64,000 nucleotides of DNA from Gymnopus androsaceus JB14 (lineage: Eukaryota > Basidiomycota > Agaricomycetes > Agaricales > Omphalotaceae): assembly GCA_009733575.1 (NCBI GenBank), contig ML769652.1, forward strand, positions 1 through 64,000, in the 5' to 3' direction. The number at the start of each line of letters is the position of its first letter. The first letter of the stretch is position 1. This document shows positions 10,412-22,255 of this stretch, piece after piece. The notes beneath the pieces were generated by a model, which worked only from the letters and a program-made list of their open reading frames with translations, made no database searches and was not told the origin of the DNA. The translations under genes were made by a program, and so were the position numbers.

Positions 10412-12554
10412 GGGAGAACCTGTGGCTTCCAAGTCGTACCACCACCATCACTAATACCCCATTTACGTGTCGACCTAGTCGAATGTCGAACTCTCGCGGA
10501 ACCTTTCCGTTTTCGGATAACATCCCCACACATCTTGGCTCTAACATTCATCCCCGGTGACTTTTTTCGCCGCCGCCTACACACGACGAATCCACTAGCT
10601 CCCTTCCCCTTTCCTCCTCGCCATCTCCGCCGCTTTTCCACCATCTGCTATCTCATTGCTTTGCTATCTTTATTTTGTTTCTTCAGGGTTTCGTCACGAA
10701 GTATATCACAACTAGAATTATCTTTCAAGCACAAAATTGCATACATATCAAGTAAAATAGTGTAACATTCATAACTGTACTCCTCATAGTGTCTAATGCC
10801 AAAATTTATCTACTGTCTGGGTTTCTTTTTGCGTTCTCAGCCTTGCGGGATGAGCGCTTCGCGACATGCGGGATTGTATAATAAATTCATACAGCTGTTT
10901 AAAGAACCTAGACCACTTGAAGGAATTCTTTCAACACAGCTCCATATTCTGTTGCTGAGCTGTTCAATTCGTACGCCCGAAAACGCCACCAGAATTGAAT
11001 TCTTTCGTCACTTCAGCGAAATTCCGAAGTGGCCTTGGTTTTTATAAACAGCTGGAAGTAACACGTGTAGTATTTCCACTTGCACTGCTACCACCACTGC
11101 CCAACAATTCAACCATCTTCCAATGTACCTTGAGCTTGAAAGCCAACAAGACTTTCCATAAAAAGTGCAATTAATCAGACCCGTCGATTGAACGTGTTTT
11201 GTCAATTCAACCTCATCTTCAAAGTCCAACGTTCAACATTGGAATAGCTACGCAGCAGATACTGGACAGCAACGAGCAGATAATAATATAGCAAGCTGGC
11301 TTGGACAAAACAACGGGAGTCTTGACGACTGAAATTCAACCAACCCTTTCAAAGCTCGACATTGCTACGAGGCCTAGGGGAGCAACGAGGGGATTTGATG
11401 ACCGAAATTCCGCACGTTTTCCTTTACAGTAACAAGACCATCGGAGCCCATGAGGTGGTTCCGCTGAATCTATATGTGGCGGCTGTTGGAATTCTAACCC
11501 GGGTTCATAAGTAAGTAGCACAAAGAGCTCATACCTGTATAAGTCATTCCACATTCAATGACTTGACTCATCTTTACTCTGTAGGCTCCCTTTTTGTCTG
11601 TTGCTGTTATACGTGTAAGTGTATACCACCATCTAGGGTTTTCAGTCGCTGCGGATTGACGTACTCACATTACTAGTACTGACTCGGTGTACGGAAATCG
11701 AATCTTTGGAACGATCATCGATAATCGTAACCATAATTGGCAGATGTCTGCCTGCCAATCCTATGGACTCACTAGAGCATGTGCGCCAATCCGGGAGCAA
11801 AAATCTCTGTCTAAGTTGGCACGGTCCCGCCAGCTCCAAAATACAAGCGCAAATCTCCATTGATGGCACATAGTTGCTGTTGAACTTCAAATTCCTTTTG
11901 TTTCGAAAGATACAAAGGCATGCTGGTAGTGTTTGGACCAATAATACCAGGTTTCATTGTATTTATCTATCGCGCCACCAACCATTCTTGTAGGTGAAGC
12001 TGTAGAGCGCCAAGGGGCCCGCCCTCGTCAATCCCTCAATCATCTGGATTGCTGTCAAATTCCGTGGATTCCGTGTTCGGAATTTATCCTAATGTCGATA
12101 CGTTCTCCCAGTGTGCTTTCCATTATCCTTGCACCAGAAGAGCCAAATCATTGCTATACAATGAAGCGTCTATTTCCACCAACAAGATTTCGGACTGTGC
12201 TAAATCTATCCATGTTGGGTTCTGAACAGTGGTTGAAACTGATGTCTCTTGCTACGATGTGCTCATCTCTCATTGTGCATTGTATTCTCAAGGCTGCGGG
12301 AAGCAGCAACCTTATCTTAAGGGAATGAATTGCTCCCTAGTTGAACTCGAAGGTGTGCAATTCTCCGCCTTTCCTAATTAGTCTCCGAAATATTACTGTG
12401 TGTGGAACAGAGTGCCTAATACAAAGCCGATATTGCATAAATCTACGACGCGCTCTGGGGGTATAAAAATCGTTTCTTGTTGCGCTCTTTGCTTCCAGAA
12501 CACCACGTCCAGTCTAAACCCACCTGCTTGAAACCAGACATTACCAGCAGGTAC
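10412..12554. other. Region between the two DUF6699 genes; no gene supported
   Basis: About 2.1 kb with only short frames on both strands (longest about 120 codons). I found no recognisable domain, no clear splice-joined frame and no obvious terminal repeats. The right end must contain the promoter of the second DUF6699 gene. Confidence 0.45.
12462..12468 (+). promoter_or_regulatory. TATA box of the second DUF6699 gene
   Basis: TATAAAA in a GGGGGTATAAAAATCG context, 87 bases upstream of the ATG at 12555. It favours this ATG or a slightly upstream one (12477 is in frame). The 12555 start is preferred because MPGKHVRF matches the conserved family N-terminus. Confidence 0.5.
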
Positions 12555-13238
12555 ATGCCAGGAAAGCACGTCCGATTCTCAAGCATCTCGACTGCCTATC
12601 CTGCTTCAGTACCTTCTCTTTCTTATTCTGTTCCCTCTGCTCCATCCTCCTCATGGCCTCCAACTCCACCATCTCACTCTTCAGGCCTACCCTCATCTCA
12701 CTATGCCTACTCTCGTCCACAGCCGAAACGATCTCACTCTTACCCATTGCCCACTCGAGTGCATAGTTTGCTCACCTACTCGCACCATCCAGCGATAAAG
12801 TACGATGTCAGTCTATCCACTTCAACCATAACTGCATCGCACAGAGGCCTTTCTGCCACATCGTTCTCCGAGCCGGCTGTTTACCCCCCGGTATCTTCCT
12901 TTGTTATCCAAATCCCTCATCACACCTGGTCCATCTCCGTCTATGCCTCATACAATGGCCAGTACATCACTGTCAATGATGTGTTCGCTGCAGTATACAA
13001 TTCATTGCGTACCAGCGTCTCCTCTTCGGAATATCGGGCAATTCCATCGAAGAAGGATGCCGAGAAGGTACGCAAGGCGTATGAGATGCGGTACAGGCGT
13101 CTTCGTGATCGATATGCATATGAATCTGAGAAGCAGCAGGGAGTGAAACGGGTGGACTTCCTGAATGGTCACACTCGCTTTCTAGGGTTGGCCACCTCTA
13201 ACCATGGCTCTGGCGTCTGGGTACTTTACCTCTCATGA
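12555..13238 (+). CDS. DUF6699 domain protein, copy 2
   Basis: Intronless, 227 residues from MPGKHVRFSSISTAYPA. It has a Ser/Pro-rich linker, then YPPVSSFVIQIPHHTWSISV, ITVNDVFAAVYNSLRTSV, a basic helix KVRKAYEMRYRRLRDRY and the signature GVKRVDFLNGHTRFLGL ending VWVLYLS. It shares every landmark with the gene at 9704. The in-frame upstream ATG at 12477 would add 26 residues without family similarity, so it was not used. Function is unknown for the family. Confidence 0.82.
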   Translation: MPGKHVRFSSISTAYPASVPSLSYSVPSAPSSSWPPTPPSHSSGLPSSHYAYSRPQPKRSHSYPLPTRVHSLLTYSHHPAIKYDVSLSTSTITASHRGLSATSFSEPAVYPPVSSFVIQIPHHTWSISVYASYNGQYITVNDVFAAVYNSLRTSVSSSEYRAIPSKKDAEKVRKAYEMRYRRLRDRYAYESEKQQGVKRVDFLNGHTRFLGLATSNHGSGVWVLYLS

Positions 13239-13820
13239 TAACGTCCTACATACTACTGATTTTTTATTATTCCTCTCCATTTTGTGAACGGAGGAGACGA
13301 GATGACCGTGAATTATTGATATACTATAATGAATAACCCCTATATTACCACGTCCACTATTCCTTCATCGTATTTCACATTCTAGAATCTAGACCTTGTT
13401 GTATTCACTCTGTACTTTTATTGTTGTATTCCGATACGTTACAATCATGATCACTTTCCAAGACAGTCTTTACGCTAGCTTTTCAAGAAGAAGAAAACAT
13501 TTGCTTTGGATTGCTATGGTCAATACCCGAATCGCTTCCATCAATACTGACATTCGCCACACCCTCCAGAGCTCAACTATTTTTGAAGAGACATTCATAC
13601 ATATGTGGAATTTTAACATGTTGAAGGGAGATGATCTCGAGGCAGTGTGGTCCTTTGAATAGGTACGCGAGATGCGATGAAGGACAGTTATAGTCGACGG
13701 CGGTTCGGTAGTTGTGTCAGAGAAAGCGCGAAATCAATGGCAATCTCTTGGCTGTGCTGTCTAAAGGTAAGGTTCCGGGTAACCCCTGTGCCTCACGAGG
13801 CCAACGAACACTGTCGGTGC
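13239..13820. other. Intergenic region, nothing recognised
   Basis: Downstream region of the second DUF6699 gene. It is AT-rich at the start, as expected for a 3' UTR, with only short uninformative frames. Confidence 0.4.
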
Positions 13821-14526
13821 TCAGTTCCACATGGGTCGGTATGGAACAGATAAATTTGTAAAGCATTGGAAGATCGCGCACAGAACTAACCTCCAGTTCC
13901 TGAAGAGGGGAACAATTCCATTCCCCGAAGTACTAGCCAGCAGCGATATGAATTCCCACCAGTTAGTTTGCAGTACTGTGAGGTGGGATGTTGCAGCAAG
14001 GCCGACCAGCGTTTCAATGTGAACATTCGGGTTGAAATTTGGCTCTCCAGTAATATAACGGTGATGCGGTAACAGCGAAAGTGATTTTAATCGTAGATAT
14101 AAAAGAGCTTCAATATCAGAATTTCCCACCGCGGAGGAAAAGACCTCGTAAAGCATTATGAGGTCGGTCAAATTTGGGAGCCCCGAGATGTTCCGCAAAA
14201 GCTTGAGATGAAGTTTTGGGATGAAAAGAGTAAGCCTAGTAATGTTTTTCATGCTTGATAGAGCGTTGGCGTAGATGTAATCCACATATCTAGCATTCTC
14301 TTGCTACGGTCTCCGTATGGAAGACGCAGTTCTGAATATAGTTGCACATAGATTGCGTGAGTGGATCTGTGGATCCATCAGCGAGAGCGGAGAGGAATGA
14401 AGGGGCGATTAATTGGGTGTATGAGTATGAGTGCTCGTGTAGCTCACTACAAAATGTCTCCAACATGGAGCGCGTCGCTGGATTATCCTTTGTGTGGGTC
14501 TGTACTAATAGGCGCTTCCGAGCCAA
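13821..14526 (-). pseudogene. F-box/LRR-like protein relic
   Basis: Two adjoining minus-strand frames look like one protein broken by a one-base shift near 14300. The upstream part includes DNPATRSMLETFCSELHE and ends VFHTETVARE; the downstream part begins NARYVDYIYANALSSMKNIT and continues RLTLFIPKLHLKLLRNIS and GLPNLTDLIML, a pattern like the leucine-rich half of agaric F-box proteins. No start codon or F-box motif is visible upstream, and the C-terminus ends early for the family. It could instead be a gene with an unrecognised intron at the shift point. Confidence 0.35.
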
Positions 14527-14813
14527 TCGAACACGTATTGTCTCTTACTCTCTTTCGGCTAGCTCAGTTCGGTATAGGTTCAACTCTTAAAGCCTAAGGC
14601 CTCACTTATCGCTTAGGAGTTGCTTCTTTCTGAGGGACAAAATACAAAGTACTCATACAAGCAATCTACAAAACATTAAACTGTATGCATTTTTCACTTT
14701 TCTTTTACAAAACGGACGTTTCCTTCTCATTGCCATTGACACCGAAGTTGACTGCTGAGCTGAATAGGTCTTTCGCTTCGGTGAACTTGCCTCATTTCTT
14801 CCCTGCATCCACC

Positions 14814-17195
14814 TTATTTCAAGTAATCAACTAGAGATTCGGCTCCATGGATGGCAATAGCGACCTAATATATCCCCTAAGATTAGAACTGGGCAAACAT
14901 TCGACACAGGTAAGGATACAAACACTTGTCAGAGTCGGGTTGCATGCTGTCGAGTCTGGGATACACCCATTACCTCCGATCCATAGGTTCTTGAAGCCGT
15001 GCACAAGAGACTCTGGGCTGGCGACTGAATTCGTCTCGTCAGTGCCGATGCGAGTGGTTCCCTGTCAGAACCGAAAATAACTATGATGCACCATTTGTGT
15101 AACAGTGAGGCTCACCGTGATATGTAGGGCGAGGCCTGGCGGCTATTCAATTTATTGGATATCTTTCCCACTAACAAATGTTGAGGCAGTACATACCATG
15201 ATCTGGGGACTGGAGCCAGGGATGAAGCCACCGAGGTAGCTGGCAATGTCGTTCATGTCCTTAATCATCCTAGGCCGACGCCATGAGCAACCATGTAGAA
15301 AAAAAGGGGATGCCAAAAAATACTAACTGGTTTTCGCGTTCTTTGTCATCATTGCTCTTGCTGACGTCAAACTATTGTGACCATTGTCAGCAAGTTACTA
15401 CTATCCACTATAAGCAGCGTAGCATACCGTGGCTTGCCTCATGCCATACTTGTCTCGATATGTCTCAAACTTTACTCAGGTTTTTTTCTAGGCAGTCAGA
15501 CCTGCCGTAGAAGCGCAGGTCGACGGTGACACGCGGGTCAACCTCGGGTCGCGTTCCTGGCGCAAAGAAGGCAGAGCGGTCTATCATAGCAATGTATCCG
15601 TTCTTATACTTGAGCATGACCTGTGGCTCGAGGTCATCGAATGGGATTGGAATTGGGTCTTTTTGGCTTTGTGAATCGTGTTTTTCTACCTGTGTTTTAT
15701 ACTTAGGGTTGGTGCGGATAGATTTGACAATCGACTCCTTGAGAACAATCTACGAGATATTTTCATCAGCTATTCATGCAAAAAGAAAAGAGCAGAGAGT
15801 ACTTGACAGAATGCAACGGACTGTTCACTGAGATAACGGCCAAGGCTTTCTATAGAGTAGCCACCGTAACTACCGGAAAGAAGCTGGGGAGTGCCAATTG
15901 CGCCGCAGGCAACAACAATAGCTTGCTACATGTTCACGCCAAATCAGTATCTAGAGGCTCTCATATTGAGTATGACCACAGTACCTTTGCTCCAATGCTA
16001 TAAGACTTGTTGGTCTTGAGATTCTTCACCCTCACGGCATTGGCAGTCCTAAGTTTGTCGGTGCCAATCTTTTCGGAGAGTATGAAAACAGCCATCGTCT
16101 CTGGCAATAACATGTAATCTGGCTGCTTGCCTTGATCATTGTAAGTTTTAAAGTTGATGTCCTTCCCAAGGATGGTGTCGGCACCACTCCAGGTCAAGAC
16201 ATTCGTTTTGCTGCGTTGGACTGCCAAAGGGATGTTGATGACACGGTCCTTTCCCAAGGCGCTCGTGAGCGTGTCTTTGACAACGTTATGCCTAAGAGAT
16301 ATGTCAAACTCGTCACTGTGGACGTTGAGATATCCTTGGGCAGTCTTGAGCAGGCTTTCAAACTTTTCCTTGTCCTTCAAGTAGAGGGGTTCTTCAACAA
16401 CTCTTCTTTGTCAGGAGAGGCTACAAATCCGCGTAAGCATTGCCACTCAGTGAATAGCTGAGAAAAAAAGACATACGGCAAGCGCAGGTCCAATGCGACG
16501 CCATACCACCAACAGTCTTCGTCATGGCTGCCGCCGGGAGATTACAATACTCCTGTTGGTTTTCGTTCTGTCCTGCCTGAGGGAAGATCTTCTTTAATTT
16601 GTGCTCAGCGACATATGGATCATTCAGGGAGGTCCACGATACGCTCGGCAAAGTGGGAAGGTATGGGTCCGTTGGAGGAACAGAGACGGGATCGAGGGCG
16701 GCCTTAATGTAGTGCACTGCAGGAGTAATATAGTACCAAAGTGGACTCCTTTAAAAGAACAACAACACACCAAAGGCTTCTGGAGTTTTCTGGTACCTGC
16801 AACCACAAAAAAGTGAGTCAAAATGTGGTAGGAGTAGTCATCAGTTTCTTTGTACTTGATCGCATTCTTATGGTGACCACCGATTACTGGGTAATCTTGA
16901 GAGCCTGCCTCAACCATGATGATTGTCTTCTTTGGGAGCTTTTCATGGATAAACCGTGCATAGGTGCAGCTGTGACAAATTAAAAGGAAGGAAGAATCAG
17001 TGCTGGAGATCCGCAATGGGTGTAAGCAACCTACGCAATAGGTCCGCTACCAATTATCAGTATGTCAGCCGTGTACTTATACTCACTAGCAGTAGGCTTG
17101 CTCTCGGCAACATCATCTGCTTGGTCTCGAAGGTAGGGGTCTTCAGAAGCACGCAAGAAGGAGGTAAACTCATCGTGGGGAGAAGGGTTAGACAT
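14814..17195 (-). CDS. Pyranose 2-oxidase
   Basis: FAD enzyme of the GMC superfamily that oxidises aldopyranoses at C2 and makes H2O2 (or reduces quinones), linked to lignocellulose turnover. The start at 17195 ([13 protein letters not shown]) leads to the dinucleotide motif [12 protein letters not shown]. Then come [31 protein letters not shown] (the His is the family's covalent FAD attachment site), RHNVVKDTL, and near the end [18 protein letters not shown] and [19 protein letters not shown], holding the catalytic His and Asn. The last exon reads [16 protein letters not shown] with TAA at 14814-14816. About ten short introns are needed. After HWTCAC the frame is lost at 16386-16389: the expected reading [18 protein letters not shown] needs one more C on the coding strand, otherwise an unusual acceptor must be used. 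There is no signal peptide, as in characterised enzymes. Confidence 0.88.
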
Positions 17196-17267
17196 GGTGA
17201 GCTGGCGATAGAGATAGAAGGTCAGTATGCCAGTATATAGTGAGGACTGACGCCCAGGAAGGTTATA

Positions 17268-17375
17268 AAAAGCAGTTCTAACAAAAGGATTCAAGATCCA
17301 TGCACGCTTTCTGTCAATGTCACCAGTGAGAGGGTGAGATGAAACTCCTAGCCTGGAATGGAAACCTGCTGCACT
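17268..17375 (-). mobile_element. Short non-LTR retrotransposon footprint in the pyranose oxidase upstream region
   Basis: About 100 bases resemble the start of the neighbouring retrotransposon copy at 19069-19165, in the same orientation. The shared core on the plus strand is GCTTTCTGTCAAT.TCACCAG followed by TGAGAG, then CTAGCCTGG. Translated on the minus strand both give LTGDIDRK. The footprint starts only about 70 bases before the pyranose oxidase ATG and so lies in its promoter or leader. Confidence 0.6.
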
Positions 17376-17464
17376 CCGAGCAGATTTTTATTGGAACTTC
17401 ATGCTCCATGGTGCGACAATACAATCGCGCTGCTCATGCTGCCATAATTAGCGCTCACTCGCAA

Positions 17465-19165
17465 TTTTTTTTTTTTTTTTTTTTTTTGGGCTCTTTTATT
17501 GCGTGCGTACAGGTAAGACTAAGTACCAAGACACGCGGAGATGCACAGGCGCATCTCCACTCTATGTAGTGTATGTATTGAGAAAGGTCTTTGGGGGTCA
17601 GTAAAGCTACAGGTAGTGTTTGTAGGTATTGCAAAGGATGTATAGTAGATCGCTGGTCAGGCCTGGGGCCTTAAGGTATGGAATAAATAAACATAAGATG
17701 TGAAGCATAGGCATAGTAAAATGTATCGCACATGCTGCCCCTTGATAAGGAGGGAAGTGTCAGGGTAAAACCAAGTCTACTTTCAGTGCTTTTACACACT
17801 GCAGTGGCCACTTGGCTCTTGCTAGATCTTGGGCGGTGACTCCAGCATTCCTCGTATGCCAGAGACACCAAATCCCACGCTACCGGTGGTGAGACCGGCG
17901 CACCAACACTCCGGGGTTTTGTGTGGACACCTCGAGGTTTGAGCGATGACTGATATGGGCAGTCGGAGATGGAATGATAGATATAAAATGAGGTTGGTGA
18001 GTAGGAGGGGTTGTATTAATTTTCAAGTTCAAAGTCATCAAGATCGACAATTTCATCTCTCCAGTCTGCCTCGGTGGGGTTGCCTTCAGCAGTCTGTGAG
18101 TTTATCATGTCATCAAAGTCATCCCAGAAGGCTCGAGGTTTATACTCGGGTTCTTCAGGGGGTTTACGCTTCATACCGTCTCGTGTGAAGGCACCTGAGA
18201 TCTTGAGGAATTCTATAAGAGCTGAAATTCCTTTCTCCATTCCGAGGATATTGGATAAGGAGACATCTTCAGATACCTTTCGTAAGATGTGTCGATGACA
18301 CTCATACCATGGGCATGCCCGAAGTATGTGTTCGCGTGTCTGAAATTCTTCGCCGCAAGGGCAGTCAATGTTCTTCAAGGGGACAAATTTTGAATAGTAC
18401 TCGCCTAGATGTGCATGTCCTGTTCTGCATTGCATTAGACGTCCAAAAACTTCACGTTTGGTATCTTTAAGGCGTGTCGTGGGCTTCAGAGAGGGAGGAA
18501 TTTGGTTAGCAATAGCAAAACGTCCAAAGATAGGCCGATTCGCCCATTGTTTTTGCCATTCCATTTCCGCCCGTTTCTTGTTCATCCGAGTTGCATTGGA
18601 TCGCGAACGGTTCCAAGCTGCTTCACTTGCTAACTCTGTTCCAGCTTTTGCAAGCTCATCAGCCCTCTCATTCCCTTCAATGCCAGTATGGCTCGGTGTC
18701 CAAGCAATCTCTACTGTATGGGATGGGTCAGCATCTAGAAATTCAACAATTTTGCGATAAAAATTAGAGCAGTAAAACTGCCCGGGTTTGGGTGATGTGT
18801 CAAATATGGATTCGACACTTGATGAGCTATCAGAGAAAAATTGCCAGTGAGTAACATCCGGTTCTTGCTCGGAGAAGCTCGAAGCAAGTCCCGCTGCATA
18901 GCTCAGTCCTACAATCTCGCCATCATATGCTTCGGCACGGGAGCCTAGGCCTATACTTCGGCTAAAGACTTCATTGTTTGTATGGTATCCTGCCAGTCCT
19001 GCGCCAGGCTCACTCGCAATACACTCCGAATGCAAACTCCGAATTGTGACCTCTCGTATGTGAACAGGAGGATTCGAAATCCACATATGCTTTCTGTCAA
19101 TATCACCAGTGAGAGATGAACTAGCCTGGCGCCTACTGTGCTCCAAAGTTATATATGCAAAATAT
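17465..19165 (-). mobile_element. 5'-truncated non-LTR retrotransposon (RNase H part) with poly(A) tail
   Basis: A 384-codon minus-strand frame (18016-19170) encodes the C-terminal part of a LINE-type polyprotein. An RNase H domain is seen (AYDGEIVGL, HWQFFSDSSSSVES, and IAWTPSHTGIEGNERADELA), followed by a CxC-H-C zinc-knuckle region (DCPCGEEFQTREHILRACPW). About 530 bases of 3' UTR follow, ending in a 23-base T run at 17465-17487, which is a poly(A) tail on the minus strand. The reverse transcriptase part is absent. The usual first catalytic Asp (YSDGS-like in relatives) is replaced by a SECIASEP stretch, so the domain is probably dead. Orientation, truncation and tail fit target-primed reverse transcription. 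Target site duplications were not identified. Confidence 0.8.
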
Positions 19166-19499
19166 TCCATTTGCTCTAGAAATAGGTGAAAACTTCACAA
19201 GCATAACAAACTGCATCATACCCTTGTCTATCAGTCGACTGATGCGTGCCAGCCGCCACCACCATGACAGAACGAACAGATAGAAGCAGAGAGAGAGAGA
19301 GAGAAACACGGAGAAAGAAAAGAATAGGTCAAATGATAAGTAGAATATGAAAGAACAGTGGCACCGATAGTGAGGCTGCGAATGTACATCTCCTCTAACC
19401 AAACCAGAAAAAAATCACTACGCTTCATCAGGGGGGGTTGAATCCCATCTGTGTCGCGTATACAGACGTATAAACCGTCCGGTAGTGATTTTGACAAAA

Positions 19500-19929
19500 A
19501 CGTCATTAGTGATTCAAGAGAAACAGGGACATACCTCCGACAACAGAGAAAACTGAACCAAAGGACACCCTCCTTTCCCTCTCCCTGTCCTGAACGTTTG
19601 AACCCGACCCAGAAGCAGAAAGCTCTGGGCTATAAAATGTCTTGAACATCATCGGGATAGCAATGGACCCAAAGAAGCGACAGACAAGGGCTAGTGCTCC
19701 TAGGACCTTTCTGCATTGTTTGAGTACGATATTCCTGTCGTACAGGTGGATGAAAATATGCAGATCTTGTTGGGGATCGAGAGGAGCTGTTGGTTTCCCA
19801 AACGGTGTTCTGGCGCTAGAAAGAATTGCAGATAATTTAGGAGTGTTGGTGAATAAATAAGACTGGGTACTTACAAGACCACTCCTGGATATTTCGCACC
19901 ACAGTTGCGTTTGGAACCTCGTCGGACAT
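19500..19929 (-). pseudogene. F-box-like gene fragment
   Basis: Minus-strand start MSDEVPNATVVRNIQEWS at 19929, an intron around 19818-19875, then a frame with the F-box-like pattern DLHIFIHLYDRNIVLKQCR and VLGALALVCRFFGSIAIP ending in MMFKTFYSPEL. The splice that joins the two parts in frame needs a weak donor, and the product stops soon after, close to where the retrotransposon begins (19165). It is either a remnant cut short by the insertion or a spurious short gene; similarity to F-box proteins is by eye only. Confidence 0.3.
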
Positions 19930-22255
19930 TTATTTTCATGGTGATTGCTGGAAAAAAGGAGGCATGGCGCCTAATTCATGGTTTTTTTTGTTTTGTTTTT
20001 GCAAGTAAGTAGGACGTAGGATTCTGGATTCGATTTGGGTTGGATTTGACTCTTCTACTCAATTTAACATCGCTGTCCTTGTGTAATTACCACCTTGCTT
20101 CAGACCGATACCGCTTTCACTGCCATATACATATCTAGCATTATTAAGACAGCACCCAAATCGCCTGAATCTGAGCACCTTGTCTAACCCGTAGGCTGGA
20201 ATGGATACTGGGATCGAAGAGATGTAGAACATTGAAGAAAAGAAGGAAAAGGGTTGAATTGCTCAAGCAGAGAATCCGAGCGCACAATGCAAGTTCGGGC
20301 CGATACCCAATGAGAGTAACTCTCCGATAGCAGGGCAATTACAGTCGCCTTCGTTCACCTGCTAGCAAAGTACACTGTAGGAGGATATACGCCCATCAGA
20401 TGCTGAGTAGCTCTTCTACACACATTTCGAACGGAGAGCGGAGGAAAAGGGAGAAGAGACGGAGAGATTTGATGTACAATGACATTAAATTACGAGCTCT
20501 GATACGAGTATATCGAAGCGGTAAATCCCAGGATCCGGGAAATCTCGGCGTTATGGACTTTCAACCTCTGCATCTAGTACTTTTTGAATCTTGAGATGTT
20601 GCAATAGCTTAAAGTGAAGAATCAAAGCCAAGCTGAACAAGAGAACAAGCGTCACATAAAAAGTAAATGTCAGCAAGACCTCGGATTGGGGACAGACAGC
20701 ATTAACAAACCCTCAACCAGATTTTTGGAGCGCTCTTCGGTGCAATCGACATGGGGAAGTTGATAAAGCTGAAGTGAGATATCTACACAAAAAACTCGAC
20801 CTCATAAACTAACTTACCAAGTGACAACCAAAGTCGTGTATCCACTTTCCAACAACTGCAGATGTATCCACAATCACTCCAACCTTGAGCTATGTGTTTG
20901 TTTTATTTCTAGGATGGGATGTGGTGAGTATCATTCATGTGGGTTGAAAGCACGACTAGGAGCATAACATGTTCAGTATTCTTGCTCCGTCTTTTAGCTA
21001 TCTCCTCTATAAAACAGCCAAAGCAATCAATCATTAGTCTCAGACTTTGGAGTTGAGTTTGACAGTGTAGAAGGTACGTAAGACTTGGACGATCCATCCA
21101 AATTCGTATTCAAGATTCCATCCATCCCATCCATGTGTTGTAGTGGTGCCAAGGAAGGAATATAGTGCAAGTTCAGTCAAGAAGCGTGACTGTGACCTCC
21201 GAGATCGCCGACATGTCAAATAAGAGCAAATATCACTTAGAAGGGAAAGAAAAATTCTGCTTTTGGTTTGTCCAAGTCCAAACGACACGCATCACCAACC
21301 AATTTTATCATGCTAAACTGTTATCAGCCTCAAAGGCTACCTTTATGCAAGCTCTTGCTAATGCCCAAAACGCTGCATGAGAATGAAGGTGGTTTCAGAA
21401 AAGCATTGGGAAAAAAGCCCGACTCCCGATCATAGAAGGATCCAGTATAAAAGGGCTTTGAATTCATTTTGCTTCTTCTGTCTCTGAACATCACTACCTC
21501 ACAATCACCAAGTCTAATGCCCCGCATTTTTGACGACGACGATGACTGTCATTCAAGCCATATGTGCGCTGCTTTGGTTCTCTCTTTTCTGTTTGCTCAA
21601 ATTCTGCCTTTAGACTCAAGTATCCAAAGCTTCGGATTGAAAAACTCTGATGTTACAACTGGCGTCTGTCTTCGAACAAGTCCTGCAACTTTCCAAAGTC
21701 TTTCCGCCAGAAGAACCCGCCTTGGATTCATTCGCAGGACGCTGTACGACTATTGAATCCCGCTGTTGCTGTAAAGCTGTATAATGCAGCTATACAGTCT
21801 TCCTTGAATAGCGTGTTCGTTTTCTTATCACCTTTATGGAATCTCGCTCACACTCATCCCTTTACAGACCTCCTCGCTTCGACTGCATGTTCATTGACGT
21901 CAACTTGCGTATACAAATTCTCGACCAACTCTCCGACCTCGTCAATGCTCAGAGGGAGCAGTGCTGCTGCCTTCATTGCAAGTTCACCTTCTGTTCGTCT
22001 TGCTAGTCTCTGCTTACTCTTTCTCACTATAGCGCGAGGAAAATTGCCTCATTGTGTGGTCCGACAACACCAACATTATCATTGAAGCGTGCAAGGAAAT
22101 CAAAACCAAACTCTTGAAGCTTGTCTGGGATAGGCGTAGGAAACCTCTCTCGCACGCTTCTTCTGCTCCAACTAGTCTCTACCTCATGACCAAGTCCAGT
22201 TGTCTCTCAATGCTGTACAGATCTGAGGAAGCTCTTAATGAAAAGGCTGGAAACA
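19930..22255. other. Region without a supported gene
   Basis: Short frames on both strands. On the plus strand, 21517-22100 shows coding-like pieces in shifting frames (FEQVLQLSKVFPPEEPALDS, then CMFIDVNLRIQILDQLSDL, then NCLIVWSDNTNIIIE) separated by plausible introns. They may be the remains of a gene preceding, or fused to, the glycosyltransferase pseudogene. I recognise no family. The rest (19930-21470) shows nothing specific. Confidence 0.35.

Noticed and set aside
17031..17294. Pyranose oxidase start further upstream (residues before MSNPSP)
   Set aside because: The added residues resemble the retrotransposon-derived sequence, not the enzyme family; the ATG at 17195 gives a family-like N-terminus.
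19231..19506. 91-codon minus-strand frame beginning MTFLSKSLPDG
   Set aside because: Low-complexity Ser/Leu/Cys composition from a GA-rich tract; no support as a gene.
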